Assembly (NCBI GenBank): GCA_963930655.1
Contig: OZ005605.1
Location: 27,721,501 to 27,785,500, forward strand
Source of the DNA: Myrica gale
Taxonomy: Eukaryota > Streptophyta > Magnoliopsida > Fagales > Myricaceae
Reading direction: 5' to 3'
DNA length: 64,000 nucleotides
Shown: in pieces, positions 37,811-50,690 of the stretch
How positions within the stretch are numbered: position 1 is the stretch's first letter
Layout: each line of letters starts with the position of its first letter
Notes under the pieces: generated by a model
Told to the model about the DNA's origin: nothing
Databases searched by the model: none
What the model saw: only the letters and a program-made list of their open reading frames with translations
Position numbers and translations under genes: made by a program

Positions 37811-40316
37811 ATGGCTTGCAATTCACTCTTCTCACCAAATCGCATTCCCATATCCACTACACCACCTGCTAAACATTTGGTTAGTTCCCTCCCTTGTCTT
37901 CCTTGTCGTTGTTTTCAGTACCGCACAAGCAAGAGAGAACTCCCTCTGCCGGCAGTAGCTTCAATTCCCTACCAACCCGTCAATGTGGACTACTTGGAGG
38001 GAGAATTCAGTGGCCATGGTGTCACCTTTGAAGGTATTGGCGATAGCTGCGTTGCCAAGATGGGATTGGAAAATGGAAGCACAGCCACCTTGATGCTGCC
38101 GAGTGGCTTGATTACATCTTACAAGGCTCCCATGTGGCATGGAGGCAACGTAGAATTGCTGCACACTTCAGTCTCTGAAGAGGAGAATTGCGGTGCTGTC
38201 ATTCAAGGAGGGGTATCTTTAGCCTTAAATTGTTGTGGTGATGACGAAGTTTCATGGGCTCCCAGTAATTGGGCTCTTCTTAACATAAGAGGCAATGCAC
38301 AAGAAACTATTCAGGTGTGTGTGCGTATAATTTTGTAGGCTATTATTACATGATGGTAGGATGGACGAAACTTCTTTTGAGAGTATCCTGAACTTCATTC
38401 CAAGCAGTTTCAAAACTTTCTTTGACGGATGAAGGCATGTTGGGCCTGTAATTTATTAGAAATAGTTCAAATGGTTGGGATCAGCTTTCTCAGAACTAGT
38501 TGAAACAGAGCCAAATTACCAGAAAATACATTTTTGTTTGATTCTTGACTTGGTCTTGCAGTTTCAGATGAATTCTTTGTGAAGAAAAGTGAACTTGTCA
38601 AATGCAGGTAGAACTGATAAACAGCAACTCAAACAACATGGTTGAAGTAAAATACATTGTGACTCTCCAAGAAGATGTCTTGAGCTCAGAGCTCGTAGTC
38701 ACAAACTCAAAATCTTCATTGCTCCAACTGACGGGGTCCATCCTTAGCCATTTGACAGTGAGCACGCCTGATGCAACTTATGTAGTTGGATTAGAAGGAT
38801 CGAATTTTTTCAACATATCTCCAGTTTTGTCAAGCTTTGGAATAATTCCTCCAGAATCTGTGCTGAAAAATGAGTTCGGTTTTGGACAATTTTGGGGTCA
38901 GGAGGCACTGAAAGAACTTTTGCCTGGCTGGGGTGCTAGAAATGAAACAGCAGAAAGCATCCAAAGGCAACGGGAAGAAGAAAAGGAGGGCGAAGAAGAT
39001 GACGACTATAAGCATTTATCAAAAGAACTGAGTCGGATATACACTAGTGCACCACGTTATTTCACAGTCATTGACAGGGTACTTTTCCTACAGTAACTAC
39101 ACTCCAAAATATCCTTTTAAACTGCTGCAAAATTGATACTTTTTTTTTTCTCTTGACAAAATAAGAGTGGTACATGGCATTTAACTAGGGAGGGTCTTTC
39201 CCACTATGGAATATGGGAAGGAAAGCTCCCAAATTGATACTGCCTCTGCAAACACCTGTATTTGACGGAGGATTTAAATCTCCACACTTGGTTTCTGGTA
39301 ACGTTAGTGTGTTTTTCCACACCTAGGACATGGGCATCTAGGATCTCAATTCTCACAAATGACTTTGTTCCCTAGAGCGCAATATTTCTGCAACAAGTCC
39401 ATTTCTAAGGTAGATTCTTACATTACCATTAGAATAGGAGGACCAGATCAACTCTGATCTCATGTGTTGGGACACATAACTGATATTTTTGCACGCAATG
39501 GTAAGAAAAGACACTGTTTTTCTCACACGTGCACACTCTGTTTTCTCCTGTATTTGACAGAGGATTTAAATCCCCACACTTTGTTTCTGGTAACATTAGT
39601 GTGTTTTTCCACACCTAGGACATGGGCATCTAGGATCTCAATTCTCAGAAATGACTGTGTTCCCTAGAGCGCAATATTTCTGCAACAAGTCCGTTTCTAA
39701 GGTAGATTCTTACATTGCCATTAGAATAGGAGGACCAGATCAACTCTGATCTCATGTGTTTGGACACAGAACTGATATTTTTGAACGCAATGTTAAGAAA
39801 AGACACTGTTTTTCTCACACGTGCACAATCTGTTTTCTCCGGTGTTGCTGTTGGCAGTCCATGAAACTTAGGGTCTAAGAGCTAGCTAATAGTAACGGCT
39901 TTAGCAATTCATGTGGGAAAGCAACAATAAAATGTCGTTTCTTCCATTGACCCAAGACCAAATGACTTCAACCAATATAAATGGAACAGGTTGGTGAGAG
40001 CCTCTTACCTGAACTCACATTAGACGCTTATTTTGTACTCATTTGTTACTGTCCCTTCCGTTGGATCGCACAGAAACTGACCCTTTTGATTGTGTGCTTT
40101 TTGGTCTTTATCATGGAACAGGGTAGAAGAAACTCAGTAGTGGTAGGAAGGGATGGATTTGCCGAACTGTACATGTTCAGTCCCGGCTCAAGCCACGAAT
40201 ACTACAGCTCGTATTCTTATGTATGTGTTGGACAATCAGCCTTGCTCCAACCAATAATCCTGGGTCCTGAAGAAGAATGGAGAGGCGGGCAGCATTTACA
40301 CAACCCAAATCTCTAA
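37811..40316 (+). CDS. NDF5: NDH-dependent cyclic electron flow 5 (NDF5)
   Basis: NDF5 is a chloroplast protein needed for NDH-complex build-up and related in sequence to PNSB2. Three exons, 37811-38314, 38608-39078 and 40122-40316, give 389 residues with the same exon plan and intron phases as PNSB2 next door. The first ~50 residues, rich in Ser, Pro and basic residues, look like a transit peptide. Shared landmarks include VTFEG..., SGLITSYKAPMWHGGNVELLH, TIQVELINS at the first exon junction (compare ALQVELNC in PNSB2) and the last-exon start GRRNSVVVGRDG. An acidic insert with EEEKEGEEDDD lies at about 293-303. The start chosen is the ATG at 37811; an upstream TTG would add six residues. 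Assignment to NDF5 over another PNSB2 copy rests on remembered sequence. Confidence 0.85.
39255..39840 (+). repeat. 292 bp tandem duplication in NDF5 intron 2
   Basis: Two head-to-tail copies, 39255-39546 and 39547-39838, both begin CCTGTATTTGAC and end near CTGTTTTCTC. They differ at roughly a dozen places, so the duplication is fairly recent. It does not touch the exons. Confidence 0.85.
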
Positions 40317-41422
40317 CTTATGTGAAAGCCTACATATGCCCCTGCTTTCATCGTCTTCGTATTTGCAGGAAGTATCAACTGTGCATGGCTTTGTGCTTAA
40401 TCATGACAAATAAAAAAGAGTCATTGCTTACCAAGTTGATGTAAGGTGCTTCCATTCTGTGTCCTATTTGATTGGTAGGAAAAACCAAAAAGAAAAGAAA
40501 AAAAGCTAAATGTTGAGGAAGAGGAACAACACTATATTTTTTAGGTAAAAATAAATTGTTTCATGCAAACAGCGACCTCGCAAAAGAAGGCTTTTGAGTT
40601 GTAGTGTCAAATGCACAAATTAGGAGAAAATTCTTTTGGCAGAGAACATATTAGGAGAAAATGAGTAGTACAAATCAAAATTTCACTTTCGTATTTGAAA
40701 TTAGTAATGCTGTCCCAATATTTAACAACTAACAAATGCACCACCACTACTGACTTCTTTTTCCGGGCCAAAGCGACAAGCTATAGTGCCCTCCACTGTG
40801 ACCAACTTTAGAATCACATGACTATCACACGGAATCTTTTGTTTTCATGTAAGTTAGTCCCACAGAAAGAACTACAAAACATGACTGTTCTTCCCGACAG
40901 TGCCACACAAGATATTTCGGGCTCGCTAATAAGCTGCCAAGATGGGCCCATTATCACATCCATCTATCAGAAACTCTCACAAGAGGAAAGCCCAAGCCAA
41001 TCTTTCCTGGTGATAGTCGGAAATTAATTTATTTTTAACCTTAATACAAGTAGCTGGAACCCTTTTCTTGACATCAAATGCACACTTTGTGGTGGACCGG
41101 AGGAAATGTCGATCACCTTTATTTTTTTTCATACATCATATCACCTTCATGCAAATAAGGAACCTCAATGCCAGAAACTTACCTTAATATCATGAAAGTT
41201 TTCAACTTCAAGGAAAAAATGAAAAGCAATCAAATGCACAAATCTTGTATTTCCATTGAGCGTAAAACACCCAACTCTAGGAGGGAGATGATTGCATACT
41301 TATATTCTTACAAAACTTGCATAGAAATCCTCTAGTAAAAACCTATATTTTTATAGGATTTTTCACCATTAATCCTAACCCTGATTTACTGTCAAATGAA
41401 CAGATACATCACTAGGAGCGCA
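40317..41422. other. Spacer between convergent NDF5 and SINE2
   Basis: NDF5 (+) and SINE2 (-) converge here, so it holds both 3' UTRs. No gene or repeat is recognised. Confidence 0.5.
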
Positions 41423-43820
41423 TTAAGTGGGCGTGAGATAGTAGCCGTCATCCTGGTCATTGATCCAAAGTAGTAGAGAAAATGCTGCAAGGGAGACTAA
41501 AACGAGGACACAAACGAATTTTAAAGCAGTCTTTTGACGATACTTTTGAATGCAGGGCCTTTGAGTTTCAGTTTTAATTTCAGGAACCACCCGGTGGGGG
41601 ACAAGCGCATCTGCATCAATAGGAATGTCATCAGTTGATGAAACTGATTCAGGGCCACCCAAGAGATGCTCACCACAGGCATATGAGCTTCCAGGTTCTT
41701 TGCCATCATCGTTTAAATCATGGGAAAAACCATTTTGGGCATATTTGGCAGTTGGGCTCCACTCAATATTGTCTGAGGATAGACTTCTGAACCTTCTGGC
41801 TTGTTTCAGAGAAAATTTTGAGTATCGATCATTTTGATCCTGAAGAGAGGAAATGAGCTTCCTTGGAGTCTCGAAGATCTTGATGTTGTCAGCATTAATC
41901 TGTCGGCGAGACCTCTGAAACACAAGCAAGCGGAAGTGGCAATATGTTAAAGGTCAAATTCAAAACCATGAAAGAACACATAAATGGAACTACTAAATAG
42001 GCCAAATTTTTGCATAAAATGAGATATTCAGGTAGATGCACGAGAGAAGATGAGAACACAATTTACAAATACATAGGCATAGGAAACACAGCAGTTAAAA
42101 AACAAAAAGTAAAGTGAAACTAGATAGAAAGAGCATTGCGGGAAAGTTAAAGTCCTATCTTCGATAGAGCAGATAGAATGTCATGTTGATACTTGATACA
42201 GTGCTAATATTGAAAATTGGAGATGATATAACCATAAATTTTTTACTCCCCTCAGCATGGAACTTAGGCACCACAGTTTCCTATTATACTTTTTCAGAAT
42301 ATGGCAAGCAAATATTTATCCCCTCGTGCTCCCATTAATTTTTTTTTTCAGTTTTGACTTTCAAATTGTACTTAAAACACTGGCACGAAAGCTCCTACAA
42401 TATCAATTTTACTTGTCAAAAGACTGTCGGGTACGATTTTCCTTCTCAAGATAGAACAAACACAAACAAAAACTTAGGGTTGTACGTTTGCTCCACGTAC
42501 CTGGGGACTACTCGTAGTGCTCCTTGAAATTCCATTATTAGGATTTCTGTGCAAGAACCCTGCAAACTCCTCTGCACAAGCTCCTCCATTACAAGCAAAT
42601 TCATCATTCCAGTGTGCCTTATACATGGAACTTCCACTAACAATCTCTGAGAACAAACCATCCTTAAGAGACACATCAACCCCTCCATTTTCGTTACTCC
42701 ACAGCTTTCGGTTCACGCTCCTACAATCATAATCCGAATTCCTAGGAACCTGGCTCATTGAAATGGGCGACTCAACCAATGACTCATATCCAACCAAGGA
42801 ATCAAGAGTCTGTGATTCAGGTGATTCAGATGAAGGGGTTCTATCACCAGCGCTCCATAAATTCCTCCTATGCTCTCTCCTACTAAAATTTGACCCAGAG
42901 ATTGAACCCAGACCATTCTCAGAGTTTGAACCCTTCATAGAAGCTATTTTTCTTGCAGTTTGCAAAGCTTCAAAAGCAGCACCTCTAACATAAGCCATCT
43001 TGTCAGATTGACACTTCTCCATCTCCTCGATTATCGACTTGAGCTCAGAGAATATGCTTCGGGGATCCAAGCTCTTCATCAAGTAATTCACCATTTGAAT
43101 AGCCAACAACCTTTTCTGAGAATTTCCCTCCGCAACTCCAGCACTCAATATCTGCAATCCAGACTGAATTAACAGTCTTGCATATGCTTCTACAATTAAA
43201 CCATTACGCTTCGCTAGAGACATCACCAGACCCATACGTGAATTGGCCTGAATGGACTTCTCTCCTAAAGCACCAGCGACATTTTGACAAACCTTATTGA
43301 CCATCTCATCTGAAGCAAACCTCCAGTTATCCGAATCCACAAGAGCCTTTAAGCAAAGGGCAGCTCCTGAAGCCAAACACTCTTGAGAACCCAAGAGAGA
43401 ATCAGAAAGAGGCTCACAGAGCGAATGAATTATACGTCTCTTCCTGTCTTCAGTGCTAGTTGGGTCGATCCCATATCTCGCAATGGCCGGAACCACCTTC
43501 GAACAAGCCTGTTGAAGTGGAAAAGACCCCGCACTTGAAGCTAAGGTCGAGATGATGCATGTCATGATGCTGTCTATCAAAGGAACAATTTTAACACCAT
43601 GAACACGGGCAAGAACTTCATAGAGCGAAATTGTGCATTCCCCAGACAACGGACCGCTTCCCTTGTTTTCAGAAACCTGGGCAAGAAAAAGTGGAATTGT
43701 CTTGGAGTCCAAATCTTTCACGTAAGATTTCAGTGTTTTCATTGCTGACTTGCGACTATCAGCATCTTTGTCAAGATTTGCCAACTCTCGCCGAAGTACA
43801 GGGCTGATATTCCTACCCAT
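41423..43820 (-). CDS. SINE2: SINE2-like plant KASH protein (ARM repeats, nuclear envelope)
   Basis: SINE1 and SINE2 are plant outer-nuclear-membrane KASH proteins that bind SUN proteins in the perinuclear space and actin through ARM repeats; they act in guard-cell nuclei and stomatal movement. Two exons, 42501-43820 and 41423-41914, give 603 residues. Residues 1-300 are helical ARM-type repeats (MGRNISPVLRRELANLDKDA, VVPAIARYGIDPTS). A Ser-rich linker follows. One membrane helix (FVCVLVLVSLAAFSLLLW, about 573-590) is followed by a 13-residue lumenal tail ending LTPT, the xPT end that docks in the SUN domain. Start ATG is the first in the frame. The product is near the usual length (Arabidopsis about 550). 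SINE2 is the positional match (At3g03970). No defects are seen. Confidence 0.9.
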
Positions 43821-45569
43821 TTGTTGACCTAAAACAGCCCAAGAAACGTGACATCAGAGCTACTTAAGTGAAACCATAGGATCAGAGAAAACCACAACAA
43901 ACGAGAATCCCAACATTCCTCTGTTAAATGTATGAAGGTCTAAAAGATCAATCTTTGAAGGTGTAGAGAAAGATTTGTGCCCCCTTCATGAGCTTACTGT
44001 AGAGAAATACAATGCACAAAATATTTGGAACAATCGATTCTCAAATAGTATAACAAAGTCACATTAGCCCAAGAACTCACAAACAAAACATAAGAGATCA
44101 AACTAAAGAAGAAACACACTTCTTATTATTATTATTTTTAATCAAGAAACACACTTCTTATTTTTTTAAAAAGAAGATAACACAACTTAGATAGGAGCAC
44201 ACTTACAAACTATGGAGATAGTTGGAGACAAAACTAGAAACACTTTCTTTTATGAGTTTAGGTGGGAAATGATGGAATGAATGACTTGAGAGGTAGATTA
44301 GGGCATATATAGTACTTGGAGAGAGTTTCTAGATAATTCTCATGTAATTCCAACAAGATATATGAAACTTTTCATATGACTAAGGAGGAATTACGAATTT
44401 TGACAAGATGGGATAAATGTACATGGAAAAATGAAGGCTTGAATAGGATAAGTGAAAGGTTGCATTGGGACAAAGTGAGGTCTTAATGGTTAGATGGAAT
44501 GACAAGAGAGAGTGACTTGATTCATCTAACATTACTGAATGTGTCAACACACAAATACATAATTGCCTCACTACATTACTAAAAAATAACATAAAGAAAA
44601 TTCTAAAAAATACACTTTAAATTTATTACGTATTATGTCTTGAGGTGGGTTTTCAATCTTTTTCCGGGAAGGCTGTGAGGGGCTTCTGGTGAGTATTTCA
44701 GTTTCAGGGTGGATGTAATACTAGCATGTCTGGATATGGGAGAACTTCGGCAATATCTCCAACTAGCTTATTAGAAAGTTGCATGGTCTACTTGCAACTG
44801 TAGACGTTTTATTCACTCATATGGTAGTCAATCCGACAATTTTGATAGTAAGATTGTTGCTTTATTGATGAAGGAGCTGTATGGGCTTGATTTACAAGTT
44901 TGGCCGGTTTCCACATGTACTGACATCAATCAACCTGTCTTACAAATGCACATCAGGTGAGTGCAAAGTCTAACAAGAGTAGAGAGTGCTTCGGACAATT
45001 TGCGCTACAGCCTACATGGCTATATCTGTTTAAAAATGTGAGCTATTGGGTACCAAAGATTTTGCAAGTTCAATATTGTTGTGTCGAAACTAAATAAAGA
45101 TCTAGTGTCGTCTGTTTGCCAAAATTTTGAAAAATATTTCCGAAATTTTGAAAATCTTTATTTTATTGAAATTTATTGAGGTATGTGAAAAGTGGAGTGG
45201 GTAGATGTAAAAATTAAAAAACTTGGGGAAGTGTTTGACTTGACCGAATTGTTGGCTATACAAACATGTCCCTAGGCTTTTGAAACCATAGTTCGCTTTA
45301 TCAGTGTCCAAAATCTTCACCGAACAAAAGAAACACATAGTTCATGCATAAAATGAAAAAGGAAGTTTTCCCTACTACTGAAGTTACAGACCAGAAAGAA
45401 ATAGTTTCTTGTTCTTCGAAATTTTATCAGCTAGAGTAGAAGTCAAAATAGCACATTGGTATCTCAGATTTCTAATTAGGCCATATAGGGAACTCAAAAT
45501 GGGAAGGAAACGAAAGAACCTCAATTGCAAGAACAGAAAAAAAAAAACAGCCTTTAAAGAGGTTTCCTA

Positions 45570-45652
45570 ACCTCCTCGTCTTCCTTCTGCTTCTGCTGTT
45601 TCTTCTTTGTATCAGTGGGGGCGCTTTTCAAAGATGAAGCGCTCGTAGCCGC
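45570..45652 (-). other. Exon-like stretch, possible orphan exon
   Basis: On the minus strand a possible acceptor (ACTCACAG) and donor (GAG|GTTAGG) bound a frame reading ATSASSLKSAPTDTK then KKQQKQKEDEE. The lysine/glutamate run could be coding, but no partner exons were found. It may be chance. Confidence 0.2.
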
Positions 45653-46483
45653 TGTGAGTAATAAGTAGCGTGTTTGCAGGGCTGTCGGATCGGTTTTTTA
45701 AGTTCTTTCAGATTTTGAGTTAGTTCGGTTAGTGTTTCGAGTATTTTATTTTGTGTTTTAAGAATTTTTATGTGATTTTAATTTTATTGATATGCGTGTT
45801 GTAGTTATATTTATATGGTGTGAAAAATTATATTTGGTTGTAAAATAATAAGGATTCAAAAAAAATTATCAGGATTTACGGTAAACGAGCAGCTTTCAAA
45901 ATCTTTCTTTGAAATGCCACCGCTGTCCCATGAGCAGTGGATTCCACTTTAGAATGAATAATTCGGACGGTAATACCCTTCTCGAGTTTCACGAAGAGAC
46001 GGAGACGACGGCGCACCTTATTTTGACTTCTGCGGCAGAATTTATTCTGAGGGTCTCAATTGTCATTAATTTTCAATTTGATTCCTTAATGCAAAATCTT
46101 ATACAAAAACAAGACAGTTGTTAGTTGTCATTTTCCTCGATATATTGATATGGTTGAATTGGATGGTATACATAACACGAGTCTTACAATATATTTCTTA
46201 ATATGAATAATATTTAAATGTTGTGAGACTGATATGTTATGTTTATTTCTCTTTAAATTAGACAATTAAATAATAAATTGAAGATGATATATATCTCCTT
46301 ACCACCACATTTGCTAATGTTTAGTAGGTGTATTTATATTAATTTGGATGATTAATCATATTATTTAATAAAACATTTTGTTGAAGCCTGCTTTGGCATG
46401 TTGCCCAGCCCAAGCCCAAGCCCGATATAGTTAAGTGAGAACTAATTCATATTCAAAGCAATAACCAAAAGTATATGTAGAGG

Positions 46484-46687
46484 GTGTTTGTTTGTGGAAA
46501 TATTGGGGTTTTAGAAATTTTGGGTATTGGGATTTGTGAAAAAGTATAGTATTTTAGGGAAAAGTAATGAGAGAGAAAATTTAATTGAATAGTATAATAT
46601 TATTTTATAATTTAATGAGGAGAGAAAAATTATTTTATAATTGTTTGGAAAAATTTGGGAGTGGAAAAATTGGGGAACAAACGCCCC
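46484..46687. mobile_element. MITE-like element, Tourist-type ends
   Basis: The ends read GGGTGTTTGTTTGTGG and, reversed, GGGGCGTTTGTTCCCC. The inside shares TTTTGGGTATTGGG with the nested MITE at 12800-12996, so both may belong to one family. I could not fix the target duplication. Confidence 0.55.
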
Positions 46688-47717
46688 AGTAACCTTTTCA
46701 TGTTCTATTTTGTTGTGTTTTAATTTATTTTACTTGATATAAATTTATTCACAAACTCCGTCAGAAATTTTATAGGACGAACTTAAGCATCCATAAAAGA
46801 AAATCCTTTCACACTTCATTGATTTAATAAAATACATTTTAAAAATACTCGAAATATAACTTGTGACATGTACCATGATTCATGAAAAGAGAAATTATCT
46901 TTGCTTGAGAAGAAAAAAGGTATAAAATAAAAAAAAAACGAAAAGAAAATTATCAGGGTGAGTATTGAGGGTAGTTAAGTCATTAGGCTAGAAACCTCTT
47001 TTGCAGCGGCCCCGCGCCAAAAAACTTTCTGTGTTTTGTTTTCCCGCCCTTTTCATTCTTCCCCGGGTTATGCTCTCTTTTGTATCTAAGGATTGCGCTT
47101 ACCTCTTACCCCCCCACCCCCCAAAAAAAATATATATATATGCAATTTGAAAGTCAACTGGTCAAATCTTAGAAAGGGCGAAATGATCATCAATTGCCTC
47201 TTCTTGTTTGGGCCATCGCCCACAGAGCACAGGCCCAATAATCTTTGGATACTTTAGCAGAACTCCACATCCACTTCTTATAACCAAGGCCTAAATCTTA
47301 ACGGCCTTCACTTTGAACCAAAATTTTGGAAATATAATAAAAATTGAAGTAGTTTGAAAGAAAGTAAAAATAAAACAAAATTACGAGAGTTTGTGAAGAA
47401 TAAAATAAAGTTTTAGGATGCAAAGAGCAAGAAGAGGGAAGGGAGAACAGGCACAGCCCCACCGGCAGCTCGCATTTTAGACCCCAAAGGAATTCAAAAT
47501 TAAACAAGAATCTTCTCATTTTCTTCTTCGGGTGGGGAGAGGGGAAAGTGGATGGGTTACTCGACGGAATGTAGTGGATCACAGGTCTCTTTAGTAGCAA
47601 AAACCAATTTATCACACCACATGTTCAATACTTTTCCCCTCTTCTTTTCCTCCGTAAAGGTGCAGAAAAAAATACAATAACGAGCAATTCAACCAGCAGC
47701 TCCAGTCGTGTGCAATA

Positions 47718-50690
47718 TCATTGGCATTCCGGTAACCGTTTGCAGGTTGGACAATACCATTTTCCTTTGAACCTTGTCTCTGGTGTCAGCCCAACACACG
47801 AGTAATGGAACCATTCACCTCCTTGGCACTGTCAAACTCATATGAAGTTAGGTAATTCATAGAAACTACAAACTAGTTAAAAGTGCTATTCAATCGTTAC
47901 AAAAGAAGCTTATAAAACAGTCCTAATTACTAGGATCCCCCTACAGAACTATGGACTTGCAACTTTGAGAAGAGGAACCTTAAAATCCAAAGTCAAGAGT
48001 TTCCCCGCATAATTTGTTTATATTGTTATGTAGCAAGTGCCAGCAGCATTCCTCATGCAGAGAAAATCATTCCACAAACTAAAAGGTGCCAGTTTTCAGA
48101 TATCCCCAGTTCCTTCCATTTCACTGGTGCCATATTAGTGCTGACATATAAATCTAAGGACAAAGTTTTAGCAATAGCTAACCCACAACCACATCTTTTT
48201 AATTCACGTGCTTTTACACATAGTTGTGGCACCTATCTAAATATATATATATATATATATAGTTGTGGCATATTTCCTAAGATCTCCCCCATTTCACTTG
48301 ATCAAATGACTATGTGAACCCCAGTACAAGAATTGTCTACGAACTCTTTCAAATAGGTACCGGTGAGAATTTGTTTTGGCTCTGGTTAGAAAGCTTTCCT
48401 ATCTAATGCATCCTTGTGATACAAATACAGCGTAGCAATAGGAAATTTTATAGACAAGGTACAGAAACTATTACTCACATTTTCATTGTCACACGCAATC
48501 ATGTCTCCAAAAGACACCTACAAGATCAAGAGTACAGCACTTCAGCAAATGAACAGAACAATTGAAAACTTTTCTGAAAAATTTATCTGAAAGAGCTTTC
48601 AATTTGTAAACAAAAAGATTTGTAACCAGAAGCTGGACCTGATGACAGACACAGTAGGTGGGTTCATTTGGATCAATAGGTTAATCAACATCCAATGGGG
48701 CAGCAAATTCCTTTTTATGGCTTCCTGGAGGAGGCATGAGCTCAAAATCCCTATCACGCTCACGATCCCAATCCCGATCCCTGTAATCCAATCTTTTTGA
48801 TTGAGGTGTTCCATAGAAAGACTTGCGTTTTTCACTTTTTGGGACTATAGCTGATGGTGGAAGAATTGACGGTTCATCTGGTGCTATTTTCCCCTCTGAA
48901 AAAAATTGAAAAACATGGAAGGAAAACAAACATGTAGATAATCCTTCAATGAACTATCAAGTTCGTCATATTAACTCTTGAACAACTAAAAATTCAACAA
49001 CATGCTCTCTTAGATAAGATCTTGCTGTCAAAATCTTGCCACATGACTCATTTATCACACATATCAATCATAGGATCTACTTAGAGGGCACATATTAATG
49101 AATCTTGATAGTTTGAGGGCTCAATATAAATAACATGGTAGTTCGGACCCCCAAAGTGACATTGACCCCATAGTTCACGTGGCTAAGTCAGAAGTCAATC
49201 GTAAAAGACATGACAGAAGATGACGTTGAAGGTTACCTACCTTGCTTTAGATCTTCAGCAAAGTTGTTCAGGTCCTCATCAAGTCTTTTCACATGGCTAT
49301 CTATCTAAAGCAAATGCCAAATCACAGGATACTCAATAAAATTGTTTTATATCACTTAGTCAATGAAACATGGGACATATAAGGCAGAAGTCCAATGCCA
49401 TTAGAGGCTTTTTTACAGAAAAAAAATCATACAAAATCAAATAGTGCGTGCCAAGGCGTTGAATCTAATCCATGTAGTGCCTTAAATGTTGAGATAACAC
49501 AAATATGCTAAAAGAGAGTTCAACCACCACTAAATCCGTCAAGAAAAATCAACCTGTGAATCCCTTTGTATGTTCTTCGCACCCTTCTACAAAACTATGA
49601 ATAGTGTTCCAAAGTGTTTTCACACTGTGAAGACAATGATACTTAATGTGGTGCTCAAAAGGTTGTAATAATGTAATGGACCTTTTACTTTAATAAGCCT
49701 CTAGACATTTGCCATGATCACCTATATTAGTTGCTTATTACTTATAAACACGTAGTGCCCTTCCACCCTCAAACATTGTCCAGTTGTGATTCCTCTTTCA
49801 ACCTAATCCTACATATTCCAACGAAACCTAAAAGGAAAGCAACACCCATTCACACTATAATGAACTAAATGATACTCGAAGTATGTCGAGAATAGCATGG
49901 AACTTCAACCATCAAAAGCCATTAGTCATTCGCCCCATTTACAGCATAAACTGCATACATAACAAAGCGCCTAACAGCTTTTGAGCATTTTATAGAAGAT
50001 AAGTACAATAATTAAGAGTTCCCCAAAGAGACGGACAAACATTAAGAAGTCTCCCGTACAAAGCCAACAACAAGAAAAAAAGAAGCATAGCAGGTCATAA
50101 GCTTGTCGTGCTAACAAAACCTTCTCGGTGCATAAACTCAATGCGTTATCTTGATTTGACTCGATATCCTTTCGCATTTTCTCAATTGCTGCCTCGTCTT
50201 CGTAATTGTTATTGTTGCTACTATAATAGTAATTATTGCTGTTGTTACTATAATTCCCTTTCTTTGAGCTCTGTGAAGCCAATCCCAAGCAATACTTCGT
50301 CTGCTGCCTCGTCTGGTTTATCATCGCTTCCACCCAGAAAAAAAGATCAAAATTGTCAATCACAAACACAAAAAAAAACCTAAAAAGTAACAAGATTGCG
50401 ACATTGAAAATTTTCACAAATATGGGGCAATACATTGGGAACGTTCATCGAGTTCGCGGATGGTATTGAGAAGCCACTGAAGCTCAGCGGGTAATGTGCT
50501 TGCATCTGTAGAAGTTTCAACGTTTACCCTTTTAGGATTCAGAGAAATTAGTTTTGTTGATGAGGAACCTTGCTATTAGAATGAGGGTGCACGAAGTTTT
50601 GAGAAGATTTTGGAGAGAAATTAGCGGGTTTCAAAGAAGCTTACACTCAAGATAGTCGTCGACGTACACTCCGGTTCGTGCAATTGCCAT
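47718..50690 (-). pseudogene. ING2: ING2-type PHD-finger protein, several lesions
   Basis: Plant ING proteins bind H3K4me3 through a C-terminal PHD finger and join histone-modifying complexes. Seven exons are recognisable: 50645-50690, 50434-50505, 50091-50326, 49241-49305, 48639-48895, 48479-48517 and 47718-47828. They carry the N-terminus [29 protein letters not shown], a polyasparagine/tyrosine stretch, [19 protein letters not shown], and a complete C4HC3 PHD finger ([32 protein letters not shown]). Three faults stand out. The exon 3 donor reads CTATGC instead of GTATGC. Exon 4 has an extra T (65 bp where phase needs 64). TAA at 48681-48683 cuts exon 5 just before the PHD finger. Everything else is well kept, so the loss is recent or partly sequence error. 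Confidence 0.88.
48240..48261 (+). repeat. AT dinucleotide microsatellite
   Basis: A run of about ten AT repeats lies between the last two ING2 exons. Confidence 0.9.

Larger units (their letters stand above)
43821..47717. other. Long AT-rich spacer between SINE2 and ING2
   Basis: It lies upstream of SINE2 and downstream of ING2 (both minus). It contains an MITE-like element (about 46484-46687) and an exon-like Lys/Gln-rich stretch (45570-45652). An E2F-type string TTTTCCCGCC lies near 47039. The rest holds nothing I can recognise. Confidence 0.45.

Noticed and set aside
47037-47049. E2F-type site TTTTCCCGCC
   Set aside because: It is a single short match with no gene start next to it.
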